The position numbers were made by a program, and so were the translations under genes. A stretch of DNA of 64,000 nt from Lutraria lutraria (taxonomy: Eukaryota > Mollusca > Bivalvia > Venerida > Mactridae), in assembly GCA_964023205.1 (NCBI GenBank), contig OZ026835.1, positions 24,379,817-24,443,816 of the forward strand. The letters are read 5' to 3'. The notes beneath the pieces are model-generated. The model was not told where the DNA came from. It made no database searches and saw nothing but the letters and a program-made list of their open reading frames with translations. This document shows, one piece after another, positions 1 to 13,235 of the stretch. Numbering within the stretch: position 1 is the stretch's first letter; each line of letters opens with the position of its first letter.

Positions 1-66
1 AATCTAAGAATGTGAAAATGAAGGAATGACATTTCAATAAAGTCGTTTTCTTACACATATCATGAT

Positions 67-121
67 TATATAGTTCCTGCCTAGCATGGGGCGTAGTGGG
101 TGTTTAACACAAGACGGCCCC
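67..121 (+). other. Conserved TATA-like string and GC-rich hairpin of the satellite unit (first copy)
   Basis: 'tatatag' at 67-73 is followed by an imperfect hairpin. GGGGCGT (88-94) faces ACGGCCCC (114-121) with one bulged base. An inner stem GTGT (100-103)/ACAC (107-110) closes a three-base loop. Both stems persist in subfamily II, where the loop base changes (TTA to TTG) without breaking pairing. This is among the most invariant parts of the unit. Function unknown. Confidence 0.5.
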
Positions 122-808
122 CAAATCAGTGGGACAGTTCTCTCCGCATTTGCTTACTTACATTCTCAATTTGTTAAGTTCGCAAATATATGAAACACAA
201 TTTCAACGCGGTGCCTGGTCTCCCTCATTCAATTTAGAATTGTTCTGCGTTTAATCGGTTCCACTATTCTCAGACTGATAGTTTTTATTAAAAAAATGCA
301 ATTCAGTAATGCAAGTACATCAATGTACATGCACCAACATACCATTATACTTACTCACATAATTATATGTATACTAATTCACCATGTGTCCGACTTACAT
401 ACATATGTAAGTGTACATGTTTAGTCTCTATATAATTGATATTAAAACAAATTGTTACTTTAACACACGCGCTGCTTATGGAATTCACAGTAAGATACCT
501 ACGTACCATATGCTCATTGCCGCCTACGACAACAACCCAACACGCAATGATAACACGATACAGCCGCCTTGATTGGTACATAGCGCAACATATCAAACTA
601 AAGCCATACGGCTGGTTTCGTTACAGTAACCCCACGTGAAATGCAATTAACAATCGCTATTATTGCAGAAATGAAAATTATTTAATGCAAAACGTACACA
701 ATGCGCTGTTTCTATTTCATTTAAATTGCAAGAAACAAACGCCAAGCGATTGCGGAACAGTTTGAAGCCTGCATAACACTAACGAATGAAAAAAGAAAAG
801 AAAAAAAA

Positions 809-899
809 GATCCCTGGCCGGCCTCGAACCCGCCACAAAAAATATGTCTGTCTCGAAAGCTTTCAATGTCCGACGCTTTACCGACTGCGCCATAGCGGC
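809..899 (-). other. tRNA-like module with Pol III A and B boxes (first of one per satellite unit)
   Basis: Read on the minus strand. The A box TGGCGCAGTCGG is at 892-881 and the B box GGTTCGAGGCC at 830-820. The module is about 91 nt and is followed by a T-rich run (808-786). The D stem GCGC/GCG can form. The acceptor ends (GCCGCTA and the strand leading to GGATC) do not pair, and no clean anticodon stem forms, so this is a degenerate tRNA-like or SINE-head sequence and not a working tRNA. A run of 5-6 T lies between the boxes in most copies, which could stop Pol III early. Equivalent modules sit at about +809 to +899 of nearly every unit (for example 18324-18414 and 23997-24088). The unit at 2406 has a C for G in the A box at about 3291. 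Confidence 0.7.
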
Positions 900-3800
900 A
901 CACTGTCTGACGAGAATCGGAACATATATATCAAGTTTTGTGCACGTGTTCGGTTGAGTGGTTTCATATTACTGTAAACTTGGTAAGTTTTACGATATCA
1001 GAAATTACTGTAAGAGACAAACATATTATATGACAAAAACATCCATTTCCCTTGGTGTCCTTGATGCTCGGTGGGTGCGTTTCCTATACGTAATTGGGTT
1101 ACTTCCCTTTGTCGATGATGCACGTTTATGCGTGTTCGTTACCTTCAGGGTGTGATAAAAATGAGCTCATATTACCAAATATAAATCGTCTCGACTGAAT
1201 GCAATCTAAGAATGTGAAAATGAAGGAATGACATTTCAATAAAGTCGTTTTCTTACACATATCATGATTATATAGTTCCTGCCTAGCATGGGGCGTAGTG
1301 GGTGTTTAACACAAGACGGCCCCCAAATCAGTGGGACAGTTCTCTCCGCATTTGCTTACTTACATTCTCAATTTGTTAAGTTCGCAAATATATGAAACAC
1401 AATTTCAACGCGGTGCCTGGTCTCCCTCATTCAATTTGGAATTGTTCTGCGTTTAATCGGTTCCACTATTCTCAGACTGATAGTTTTTGTTAAAAAAATG
1501 CAATTCGGTAATGCAAGTACATCAATGTACATGCACCAACATACCATTATACTTACTCACATAATTATATGTATACTAATTCACCATGTGTCCGACTTAC
1601 ATACATATGTAAGTGTACATGTTTAGTCTCCATATAATTGATATTAAAACAAATTGTTACTTTAACACACGCGCTGCTTATGGAATTCACAGTAAGATAC
1701 CTACGTACCATATGCTCATTGCCGCCTACGACAACAACCCAACACGCAATGATAACACGATACAGCCGCCTTGATTGGTACATAGCGCAACATATCAAAC
1801 TAAAGCCATACGGCTGGTTTCGTTACAGTAACCCCACGTGAAATGCAATTAACAATCGCTATTATTGCAGAAATGAAAATTATTTAATGCAAAACGTACA
1901 CAATGCGCTGTTTCTATTTCATTTAAATTGCAAGAAACAAACGCCAAGCGATTGCGGAACTGTTTGGAGCCTGCATAACACTAACGAATGAAAAAAGAAA
2001 AGAAAAAAAAAGATCCCTGGCCGGCCTCGAACCCGCCACAAAAAATATGTCTGTCTCGAAAGCTTTCAATGTCCGACGCTTTACCGACTGCGCCATAGCG
2101 GCACACTGTCTGACGAGAATCGGAACATATATATCAAGTTTTGTGCACGTGTTCGGTTGAGTGGTTTCATATTACTGTAAACTTGGTAAGTTTTACGATA
2201 TCAGAAATTACTGTAAGAGACAAACATATTATATGACAAAAACATCCATTTCCCTTGGTGTCCTTGATGCTCGGTGGGTGCGTTTCCTATACGTAATTGG
2301 GTTACTTCCCTTTGTCGATGATGCACGTTTATGCGTGTTCGTTACCTTCAGGGTGTGATAAAAATGAGCTCATATTACCAAATATAAATCGTCTCGACTG
2401 AATGCAATCTAAGAATGTGAAAACGAAGGAATGACATTTCAATAAAGTCGTTTTCTTACACATATCATGATTATATAGTTCCAACCTAGCATGGGGCGTA
2501 GTGGGTGTTTAACACAAGACGGCCCCCAAATCAGTGGGACAGTTCTCTCCGCATTTGCTTACTTACATTCTCAATTTGTTAAGTTCGCAAATATATGAAA
2601 CACAATTTCAACGCGGTGCCTGGTCTCCCTCATTCAATTTGGAATTGTTCTGCGCTTAATCGGTTCCACTATTCTCAGACTGATAGTTTTTATTAAAAAA
2701 ATGCAATTCGGTAATGCAAGTACATCAATGTACATGCACCAACATACCATTATACTTACTCACATAATTATATGTATACTAATTCACCATGTGTCCGACT
2801 TACATACATATGTAAGTGTACATGTTTAGTCTCTATATAATTGATATTAAAACAAATTGTTACTTTAACACACGCGCTGCTTATGGAATTCACAGTAAGA
2901 TACCTACGTACCATATGCTGATTGCCGCCTACGACAACAACCCAACACGCAATGATAACACGATACAGCCGCCTTGATTGGTACATAGCGCAACATATCA
3001 AACTAAAGCCATACGGCTGGTTTCGTTACAGTAACCCCACGTGAAATGCAATTAACAATCGCTATTATTGCAGAAATGAAAATTATTTAATGCAAAACGT
3101 ACACAATGCGCTGTTTCTATTTCATTTAAATTGCAAGAAACAAACGCCAAGCGATTGCGGAACTGTTTGAAGCCTGCATAACACTAACGAATGAAAAAAG
3201 AAAAGAAAAAAAGATCCCTGGCCGGCCTCGAACCCGCCACAAAAAATATGTCTGTCTCGAAAGCTTTCAATGTCCGACGCTTTACCGACTCCGCCATAGC
3301 GGCACACTGTCTGACGAGAATCGGAACATATATATCAAGTTTTGTGCACGTGTTCGGTTGAGTGGTTTCATATTACTGTAAACTTGGTAAGTTTTACGAT
3401 ATCAGAAATTACTGTAAGAGACAAACATATTATATGACAAAAACATCCATTTCCCTTGGTGTCCTTGATGCTCGGTGGGTGCGTATCCTATACGTAATTG
3501 GGTTACTTCCCTTTGTCGATGATGCACGTTTATGCGTGTTCGTTACCTTCAGGGTGTGATAAAAATGAGCTCATATTACCAAATATAAATCGTCTCGACT
3601 GAATGCAATCTAAGAATGTGAAAACGAAGGAATGACATTTCAATAAAGTCGTTTTCTTACACATATCATGATTATATAGTTCCTACCTAGCATGGGGCGT
3701 AGTGGGTGTTTAACACAAGACGGCCCCCAAATCAGTGGGACAGTTCTCTCCGCATTTGCTTACTTACATTCTCAATTTGTTAAGTTCGCAAATATATGAA

Positions 3801-6099
3801 ACACAATTTCAACGCGGTGCCTGGTCTCCCTCATTCAATTTGGAATTGTTCTGCGTTTAATCGGTTCCACTATTCTCAGACTGATAGTTTTTATTAAAAA
3901 AATGCAATTCAGTAATGCAAGTACATCAATGTACATGCACCAACATACCATTATACTTACTCACATAATTATATGTATACTAATTCACCATGTGTCCGAC
4001 TTACATACATATGTAAGTGTACATGTTTAGTCTCTATATAATTGATATTAAAACAAATTGTTACTTTAACACACGCGCTGCTTATGGAATTCACAGTAAG
4101 ATACCTACGTACCATATGCTCATTGCCGCCGACGACAACAACCCAACACGCAATGATAACACGATACAGCCGCCTTGATTGGTACATAGCGCAACATATC
4201 AAACTAAAGCCATACGGCTGGTTTCGTTACAGTAACCCCACGTGAAATGCAATTAACAATCGCTATTATTGCAGAAATGAAAATTATTTAATGCAAAACG
4301 TACACAATGCGCTGTTTCTATTTCATTTAAATTGCAAGAAACAAACGCCAAGCGATTGCGGAACAGTTTGAAGCCTGCATAACACTAACGAATGAAAAAA
4401 GAAAAGAAAAAAAAGATCCCTGGCCGGCCTCGAACCCGCCACAAAAAATATGTCTGTCTCGAAAGCTTTCAATGTCCGACGCTTTACCGACTGCGCCATA
4501 GCGGCACACTGTCTGACGAGAATCGGAACATATATATCAAGTTTTGTGCACGTGTTCGGTTGAGTGGTTTCATATTACTGTAAACTTGGTAAGTTTTACG
4601 ATATCAGAAATTACTGTAAGAGACAAACATATTATATGACAAAAACATCCATTTCCCTTGGTGTCCTTGATGCTCGGTGGGTGCGTTTCCTATACGTAAT
4701 TGGGTTACTTCCCTTTGTCGATGATGCACGTTTATGCGTGTTCGTTACCTTCAGGGTGTGATAAAAATGAGCTCATATTACCAAATATAAATCGTCTCGA
4801 CTGAATGCAATCTAAGAATGTGAAAATGAAGGAATGACATTTCAATAAAGTCGTTTTCTTACACATATCATGATTATATAGTTCCTGCCTAGCATGGGGC
4901 GTAGTGGGTGTTTAACACAAGACGGCCCCCAAATCAGTGGGACAGTTCTCTCCGCATTTGCTTACTTACATTCTCAATTTGTTAAGTTCGCAAATATATG
5001 AAACACAATTTCAACGCGGTGCCTGGTCTCCCTCATTCAATTTGGAATTGTTCTGCGTTTAATCGGTTCCACTATTCTCAGACTGATAGTTTTTATTAAA
5101 AAAATGCAATTCGGTAATGCAAGTACATCAATGTACATGCACCAACATACCATTATACTTACTCACATAATTATATGTATACTAATTCACCATGTGTCCG
5201 ACTAACATACATATGTAAGTGTACATGTTTAGTCTCTATATAATTGATATTAAAACAAATTGTTACTTTAACACACGCGCTGCTTATGGAATTCACAGTA
5301 AGATACCTACGTACCATATGCTCATTGCCGCCTACGACAACAACCCAACACGCAATGATAACACGATACAGCCGCCTTGATTGGTACATAGCGCAACATA
5401 TCAAACTAAAGCCATACGGCTGGTTTCGTTACAGTAACCCCACGTGAAATGCAATTAACAATCGCTATTATTGCAGAAATGAAAATTATTTAATGCAAAA
5501 CGTACACAATGCGCTGTTTCTATTTCATTTAAATTGCAAGAAACAAACGCCAAGCGATTGCGGAACTGTTTGAAGCCTGCATAACACTAACGAATGAAAA
5601 AAGAAAAGAAAAAAAAGATCCCTGGCCGGCCTCGAACCCGCCACAAAAAATATGTCTGTCTCGAAAGCTTTCAATGTCCGACGCTTTACCGACTCCGCCA
5701 TAGCGGCACACTGTCTGACGAGAATCGGAACATATATATCAAGTTTTGTGCACGTGTTCGGTTGAGTGGTTTCATATTACTGTAAACTTGGTAAGTTTTA
5801 CGATATCAGAAATTACTGTAAGAGACAAACATATTATATGACAAAAACATCCATTTCCCTTGGTGTCCTTGATGCTCGGTGGGTGCGTTTCCTATACGTA
5901 ATTGGGTTACTTCCCTTTGTCGATGATGCACGTTTATGCGTGTTCGTTACCTTCAGGGTGTGATAAAAATGAGCTCATATTACCAAATATAAATCGTCTC
6001 GACTGAATGCAATCTAAGAATGTGAAAATGAAGGAATGACATTTCAATAAAGTCGTTTTCTTACACATATCATGATTATATAGTTCCTGCCTAGCATGG

Positions 6100-9000
6100 G
6101 GCGTAGTGGGTGTTTAACACAAGACGGCCCCCAAATCAGTGGGACAGTTCTCTCCGCATTTGCTTACTTACATTCTCAATTTGTTAAGTTCGCAAATATA
6201 TGAAACACAATTTCAACGCGGTGCCTGGTCTCCCTCATTCAATTTGGAATTGTTCTGCGTTTAATCGGTTCCACTATTCTCAGACTGATAGTTTTTATTA
6301 AAAAAATGCAATTCGGTAATGCAAGTACATAAATGTACATGCACCAACATACCATTATACTTACTCACATAATTATATGTATACTAATTCACCATGTGTC
6401 CGACTTACATACATATGTAAGTGTACATGTTTAGTCTCTATATAATTGATATTAAAACAAATTGTTACTTTAACACACGCGCTGCTTATGGAATTCACAG
6501 TAAGATACCTACGTACCATATGCTGATTGCCGCCTACGACAACAACCCAACACGCAATGATAACACGATACAGCCGCCTTGATTGGTACATAGCGCAACA
6601 TATCAAACTAAAGCCATACGGCTGGTTTCGTTACAGTAACCCCACGTGAAATGCAATTAACAATCGCTATTATTGCAGAAATGAAAATTATTTAATGCAA
6701 AACGTACACAATGCGCTGTTTCTATTTCATTTAAATTGCAAGAAACAAACGCCAAACGATTGCGGAACTGTTTGAAGCCTGCATAACACTAACGAATGAA
6801 AAAAGAAAAGAAAAAAAGATCCGTGGCCGGCCTCGAACCAGCCACAAAAAGTCTGTCTGTCTCGAAAGCTTTCAATGTCCGACGCTTTACCGACTGCGCC
6901 ATATCGGCACACTGTCTGACGAGAATCGGAACATATATATCAAGATTTTTGTGCACGTGTTCGGTTGAGTGGTTTCATATTACTGTAAACTTGGCAAGTT
7001 TTACGGTATCAGAAATAACTGTAAGAGACAAACATAATATATGACAAAAACATCCATTTCCCTTGGTGTCCTTGATGCTCGGTGGGTGCGTTTCCTACAC
7101 GTAATTGGGTTACTTTCCATTGTCGATGATGCACGTTTATGCGTGTTCGTTACCTTCAGGGTGTGATAAAAATGAGCGCATATTACCAAATATAAATCGA
7201 CTCGACTGAATGCAATCTAAGAATGTGAAAACGAAGGAATGACATTTCAATAAAGTCGTCTTCTTACACATACCCATGCTTATATAGTTCCTACCTAGCA
7301 TGGGGCGTAGTGGGTGTTTGACACAAGACGGCCCCCAAATCAGTGGGACTGTTCTCTCCGCATATGCTTACTTACATTCTTAATTTGTTAATTCGCAAAT
7401 ATATGAAACACAATTTCAACGCGGTGCCTGGTCTCCCTCATTCAATTTGGAATTATTCTGCGATTGATCGGTTCCTCTATTCTCAGACTGATAGTTTTTA
7501 AATAAATGCAATTCGGTAATGCAAGTACATCAATGTACATGCACCAACATACCATTATACTTACTCAACTAATTATATGTATACTGATTCACCATGTGTC
7601 CGACTTACATACATATGTAAAAGTCTATATAATTGATATTAAAACAAATTGTTACTTTAACACACGCGCTGCTTATGGAATTCACAGTAAGATACCTACG
7701 TACCATATGAACATTGCCGCCAATGACAACAACCCAACACGCAATGATAACACGATACAGCAGCCTTGATTGGTACATAGCGCAACATATCAAACTAAAG
7801 CCATACGGCTGGTTTCGTTACAGTAACCCCACGTGAAATGCGATTAACAATCACTATTATTGCAGAAATAAATATTAATTAATGCAAAACGTACACAATG
7901 CGCTGTTTCTATTTCATTTAAATTGCAAGAAACAAACGCCAAACGATTGCGGAACTGTTTGAAGCCTGCATAACACTAACGAATGAAAAAAGAAAAGAAA
8001 AAAAGATCCCTGGCCGGCCTCGAACCCGCCACAAAAAATATGTCTGTCTCGAAAGCTTTCAATGTCCGACGCTTTACCGACTGCGCCATAGCGGCACACT
8101 GTCTGACGAGAATCGGAACATATATATCAAGTTTTGTGCACGTGTTCGGTTGAGTGGTTTCATATTACTGTAAACTTGGTAAGTTTTACGATATCAGAAA
8201 TTACTGTAAGAGACAAACATATTATATGACAAAAACATCCATTTCCCTTGGTGTCCTTGATGCTCGGTGGGTGCGTTTCCTATACGTAATTGGGTTACTT
8301 CCCTTTGTCGATGATGCACGTTTATGCGTGTTCGTTACCTTCAGGGTGTGATAAAAATGAGCTCATATTACCAAATATAAATCGTCTCGACTGAATGCAA
8401 TCTAAGAATGTGAAAACGAAGGAATGACATTTCAATAAAGTCGTTTTCTTACACATATCATGATTATATAGTTCCTACCTAGCATGGGGCGTAGTGGGTG
8501 TTTAACACAAGACGGCCCCCAAATCAGTGGGACAGTTCTCTCCGCATTTGCTTACTTACATTCTCAATTTGTTAAGTTCGCAAATATATGAAACACAATT
8601 TCAACGCGGTGCCTGGTCTCCCTCATTCAATTTGGAATTGTTCTGCGTTTAATCGGTTCCACTATTCTCAGACTGATAGTTTTTATTAAAAAAATGCAAT
8701 TCGGTAATGCAAGTACATCAATGTACATGCACCAACATACCATTATACTTACTCACATAATTATATGTATACTAATTCACCATGTGTCCGACTTACATAC
8801 ATATGTAGCCGTACATGTTCAGTCTCTATATAATTGATATTAAAACAAATTGTTACTTTAACACACGCGCTGTTTATGGAATTCACAGTAAGATACCTAC
8901 GTACCATATGCACATTGCCGCCAACGACAACAACCCAACACGCAATGATAACACGATACAGAAGCCTTGATTGGTACATAGCGCAACATATCAAACTAAA

Positions 9001-12000
9001 GCCATACGGCTGGTTTCGTTACAGTAACACCACGTGAAATGCGATTAACAATCGCTATTATTGCAGAAATGAATATTAATTAATGTAAACGTACACAATG
9101 CGCTATTTCTATTTCATTTAAATTGCAAGAAACAAACGCCAAGCGATTGCGGAACTGTTTGAAGCCTGCATAACACTAACGAATGAAAAAAGAAAAGAAA
9201 AAAAGATCCGTGGCCGGCCTCGAACCAGCCACAAAAAGTCTGTCTGTCTCGAAAGCTTTCAATGTCCGACGCTTTACCGACTGCGCCATATCGGCACACT
9301 GTCTGACGAGAATCGGAACATATATATCAAGATTTTTGTGCACGTGTTCGGTTGAGTGGTTTCATATTACTGTAAACTTGGCAAGTTTTACGATATCAGA
9401 AATAACTGTAAGAGACAAACATAATATATGACAAAAACATCCATTTCCCTTGGTGTCCTTGATGCTCGGTGGGTGCGTTTCCTACACGTAATTGGGTTAC
9501 TTTCCATTGTCGATGATGCACGTTTATGCGTGTTCGTTACCTTCAGGGTGTGATAAAAATGAGCGCATATTAACAAATATAAATCGACTCGACTGAATGC
9601 AATCTAAGAATGTGAAAACGAAGGAATGACATTTCAATAAAGTCGTTTTCTTACACATATCATGATTATATAGTTCCTACCTAGCATGGGGCGTAGTGGG
9701 TGTTTAACACAAGACGGCCCCCAAATCAGTGGGACAGTTCTCTCCGCATTTGCTTACTTACATTCTCAATTTGTTAAGTTCGCAAATATATGAAACACAA
9801 TTTCAACGCGGTGCCTGGTCTCCCTCATTCAATTTGGAATTGTTCTGCGTTTAATCGGTTCCACTATTCTCAGACTGATAGTTTTTATTAAAAAAATGCA
9901 ATTCGGTAATGCAAGTACATCAATGTACATGCACCAACATACCATTATACTTACTCACATAATTATATGTATACTAATTCACCATGTGTCCGACTTACAT
10001 ACATATGTAAGTGTACATGTTTAGTCTCTATATAATTGATATTAAAACAAATTGTTACTTTAACACACGCGCTGCTTATGGAATTCACAGTAAGATACCT
10101 ACGTACCATATGCTGATTGCCGCCTACGACAACAACCCAACACGCAATGATAACACGATACAGCCGCCTTGATTGGTACATAGCGCAACATATCAAACTA
10201 AAGCCATACGGCTGGTTTCGTTACAGTAACCCCACGTGAAATGCAATTAACAATCGCTATTATTGCAGAAATGAAAATTATTTAATGCAAAACGTACACA
10301 ATGCGCTGTTTCTATTTCATTTAAATTGCAAGAAACAAACGCCAAACGATTGCGGAACTGTTTGAAGCCTGCATAACACTAACGAATGAAAAAAGAAAAG
10401 TAAAAAAGATCCGTGGCCGGCCTCGAACCAGCCACAAAAAGTCTGTCTGTCTCGAAAGCTTCCAATGTCCGACGCTTTACCGACTGCGCCATATCGGCAC
10501 ACTGTCTGACGAGAATCGGAACATATATATCAAGATTTTTGTGCACGTGTTCGGTTGAGTGGTTTCATATTACTGTAAACTTGGCAAGTTTTACGGTATC
10601 AGAAATAACTGTAAGAGACAAACATAATATATGACAAAAACATCCATTTCCCTTGGTGTCCTTGATGCTCGGTGGGTGCGTTTCCTACACGTAATTGGGT
10701 TACTTTCCATTGTCGATGATGCACGTTTATGCGTGTTCGTTACCTTCAGGGTGTGATAAAAATGAGCGCATATTACCAAATATAAATCGACTCGACTGAA
10801 TGCAATCTAAGAATGTGAAAACGAAGGAATGACATTTCAATAAAGTCGTCTTCTTACACATACCCATGCTTATATAGTTCCTACCTAGCATGGGGCGTAG
10901 TGGGTGTTTGACACAAGACGGCCCCCAAATCAGTGGGACTGTTCTCTCCGCATATGCTTACTTACATTCTTAATTTGTTAATTCGCAAATATATGAAACA
11001 CAATTTCAACGCGGTGCCTGGTCTCCCTCATTCAATTTGGAATTATTCTGCGATTGATCGGTTCCTCTATTCTCAGACTGATAGTTTTTAAATAAATGCA
11101 ATTCGGTAATGCAAGTACATCAATGTACATGCACCAACATACCATTATACTTACTCAACTAATTATATGTATACTGATTCACCATGTGTCCGACTTACAT
11201 ACATATGTAAAAGTCTATATAATTGATATTAAAACAAATTGTTACTTTAACACACGCGCTGCTTATGGAATTCACAGTAAGATACCTACGTACCATATGA
11301 ACATTGCCGCCAATGACAACAACCCAACACGCAATGATAACACGATACAGCAGCCTTGATTGGTACATAGCGCAACATATCAAACTAAAGCCATACGGCT
11401 GGTTTCGTTACAGTAACCCCACGTGAAATGCGATTAACAATCACTATTATTGCAGAAATAAATATTAATTAATGCAAAACGTACACAATGCGCTGTTTCT
11501 ATTTCATTTAAATTGCAAGAAACAAACGCCAAACGATTGCGGAACTGTTTGAAGCCTGCATAACACTAACGAATGAAAAAAGAAAAGAAAAAAAGATCCC
11601 TGGCCGGCCTCGAACCCGCCACAAAAAATATGTCTGTCTCGAAAGCTTTCAATGTCCGACGCTTTACCGACTGCGCCATAGCGGCACACTGTCTGACGAG
11701 AATCGGAACATATATATCAAGTTTTGTGCACGTGTTCGGTTGAGTGGTTTCATATTACTGTAAACTTGGTAAGTTTTACGATATCAGAAATTACTGTAAG
11801 AGACAAACATATTATATGACAAAAACATCCATTTCCCTTGGTGTCCTTGATGATCGGTGGGTGCGTTTCCTATACGTAATTGGGTTACTTCCCTTTGTCG
11901 ATGATGCACGTTTATGCGTGTTCGTTACCTTCAGGGTGTGATAAAAATGAGCTCATATTACCAAATATAAATCGTCTCGACTGAATGCAATCTAAGAATG

Positions 12001-13235
12001 TGAAAACGAAGGAATGACACTTCAATAAAGTCGTTTTCTTACACATATCATGATTATATAGTTCCTACCTAGCATGGGGCGTAGTGGGTGTTTAACACAA
12101 GACGGCCCCCAAATCAGTGGGACAGTTCTCTCCGCATTTGCTTACTTACATTCTCAATTTGTTAAGTTCGCAAATATATGAAACACAATTTCAACGCGGT
12201 GCCTGGTCTCCCTCATTCAATTTGGAATTGTTCTGCGTTTAATCGGTTCCACTATTCTCAGACTGATAGTTTTTATTAAAAAAATGCAATTCGGTAATGC
12301 AAGTACATCAATGTACATGCACCAACATACCATTATACTTACTCACATAATTATATGTATACTAATTCACCATGTGTCCGACTTACATACATATGTAGCC
12401 GTACATGTTCAGTCTCTATATAATTGATATTAAAACAAATTGTTACTTTAACACACGCGCTGTTTATGGAATTCACAGTAAGATACCTACGTACCATATG
12501 CACATTGCCGCCAACGACAACAACCCAACACGCAATGATAACACGATACAGAAGCCTTGATTGGTACATAGCGCAACATATCAAACTAAAGCCATACGGC
12601 TGGTTTCGTTACAGTAACACCACGTGAAATGCGATTAACAATCGCTATTATTGCAGAAATGAATATTAATTAATGTAAACGTACACAATGCGCTATTTCT
12701 ATTTCATTTAAATTGCAAGAAACAAACGCCAAGCGATTGCGGAACTGTTTGAAGCCTGCATAACACTAACGAATGAAAAAAGAAAAGAAAAAAAGATCCG
12801 TGGCCGGCCTCGAACCAGCCACAAAAAGTCTGTCTGTCTCGAAAGCTTTCAATGTCCGACGCTTTACCGACTGCGCCATATCGGCACACTGTCTGACGAG
12901 AATCGGAACATATATATCAAGATTTTTGTGCACGTGTTCGGTTGAGTGGTTTCATATTACTGTAAACTTGGCAAGTTTTACGATATCAGAAATAACTGTA
13001 AGAGACAAACATAATATATGACAAAAACATCCATTTCCCTTGGTGTCCTTGATGCTCGGTGGGTGCGTTTCCTACACGTAATTGGGTTACTTTCCATTGT
13101 CGATGATGCACGTTTATGCGTGTTCGTTACCTTCAGGGTGTGATAAAAATGAGCGCATATTAACAAATATAAATCGACTCGACTGAATGCAATCTAAGAA
13201 TGTGAAAACGAAGGAATGACATTTCAATAAAGTCG
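6100..13235. repeat. Near-identical 3,590-bp higher-order duplication (two copies)
   Basis: The stretch from about 6100 to 9645 reappears at about 9690 to 13235, offset by 3590 bp, with the same unit length order (1203, 1185, 1202). Only a few differences were noticed, for example 'gctttcaatg' against 'gcttccaatg' near 10459, 'gatgctcgg' against 'gatgatcgg' near 11850, and 'gacattt' against 'gacactt' near 12017. The copies diverge at about 13235, where unit 12 switches to subfamily II. This indicates a recent amplification of a three-unit block. Confidence 0.85.

Larger units (their letters stand above)
1..7213. repeat. Two copies of a 3-unit higher-order repeat (about 3,606 bp)
   Basis: Diagnostic variants recur every third unit. 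'ttcagtaatg' is seen at 303 and 3909. 'catatgctgattg' (instead of ctcattg) is seen near 2916 and 6521. Features at 363, 786 and 1565 recur at 3969, 4392 and 5171, an offset of 3606. Some variants (for example 'cctgcctag' against 'cctacctag' near the unit starts) do not follow the period, so exchange between units has continued after the duplication. Confidence 0.8.

Noticed and set aside
363..639. Conserved 60-120 codon ORFs recurring in every satellite unit (for example starts MICCAMYQ, MILKQIV, MQFGNAS, MCRYGAV).
   Set aside because: They overlap one another on opposite strands, change or break with the 17-bp indel and single-base A-run changes, and are conserved only because the units are near identical. 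No codon-level constraint is visible.
906..925. 'ctgacgagaatcggaac' beside the tRNA-like module resembles a hammerhead ribozyme core (CUGANGA ... GAA).
   Set aside because: No proper stem II can form in the six bases available, the GAAA core is GGAAC here, and no matching stem III/cleavage triplet was found.
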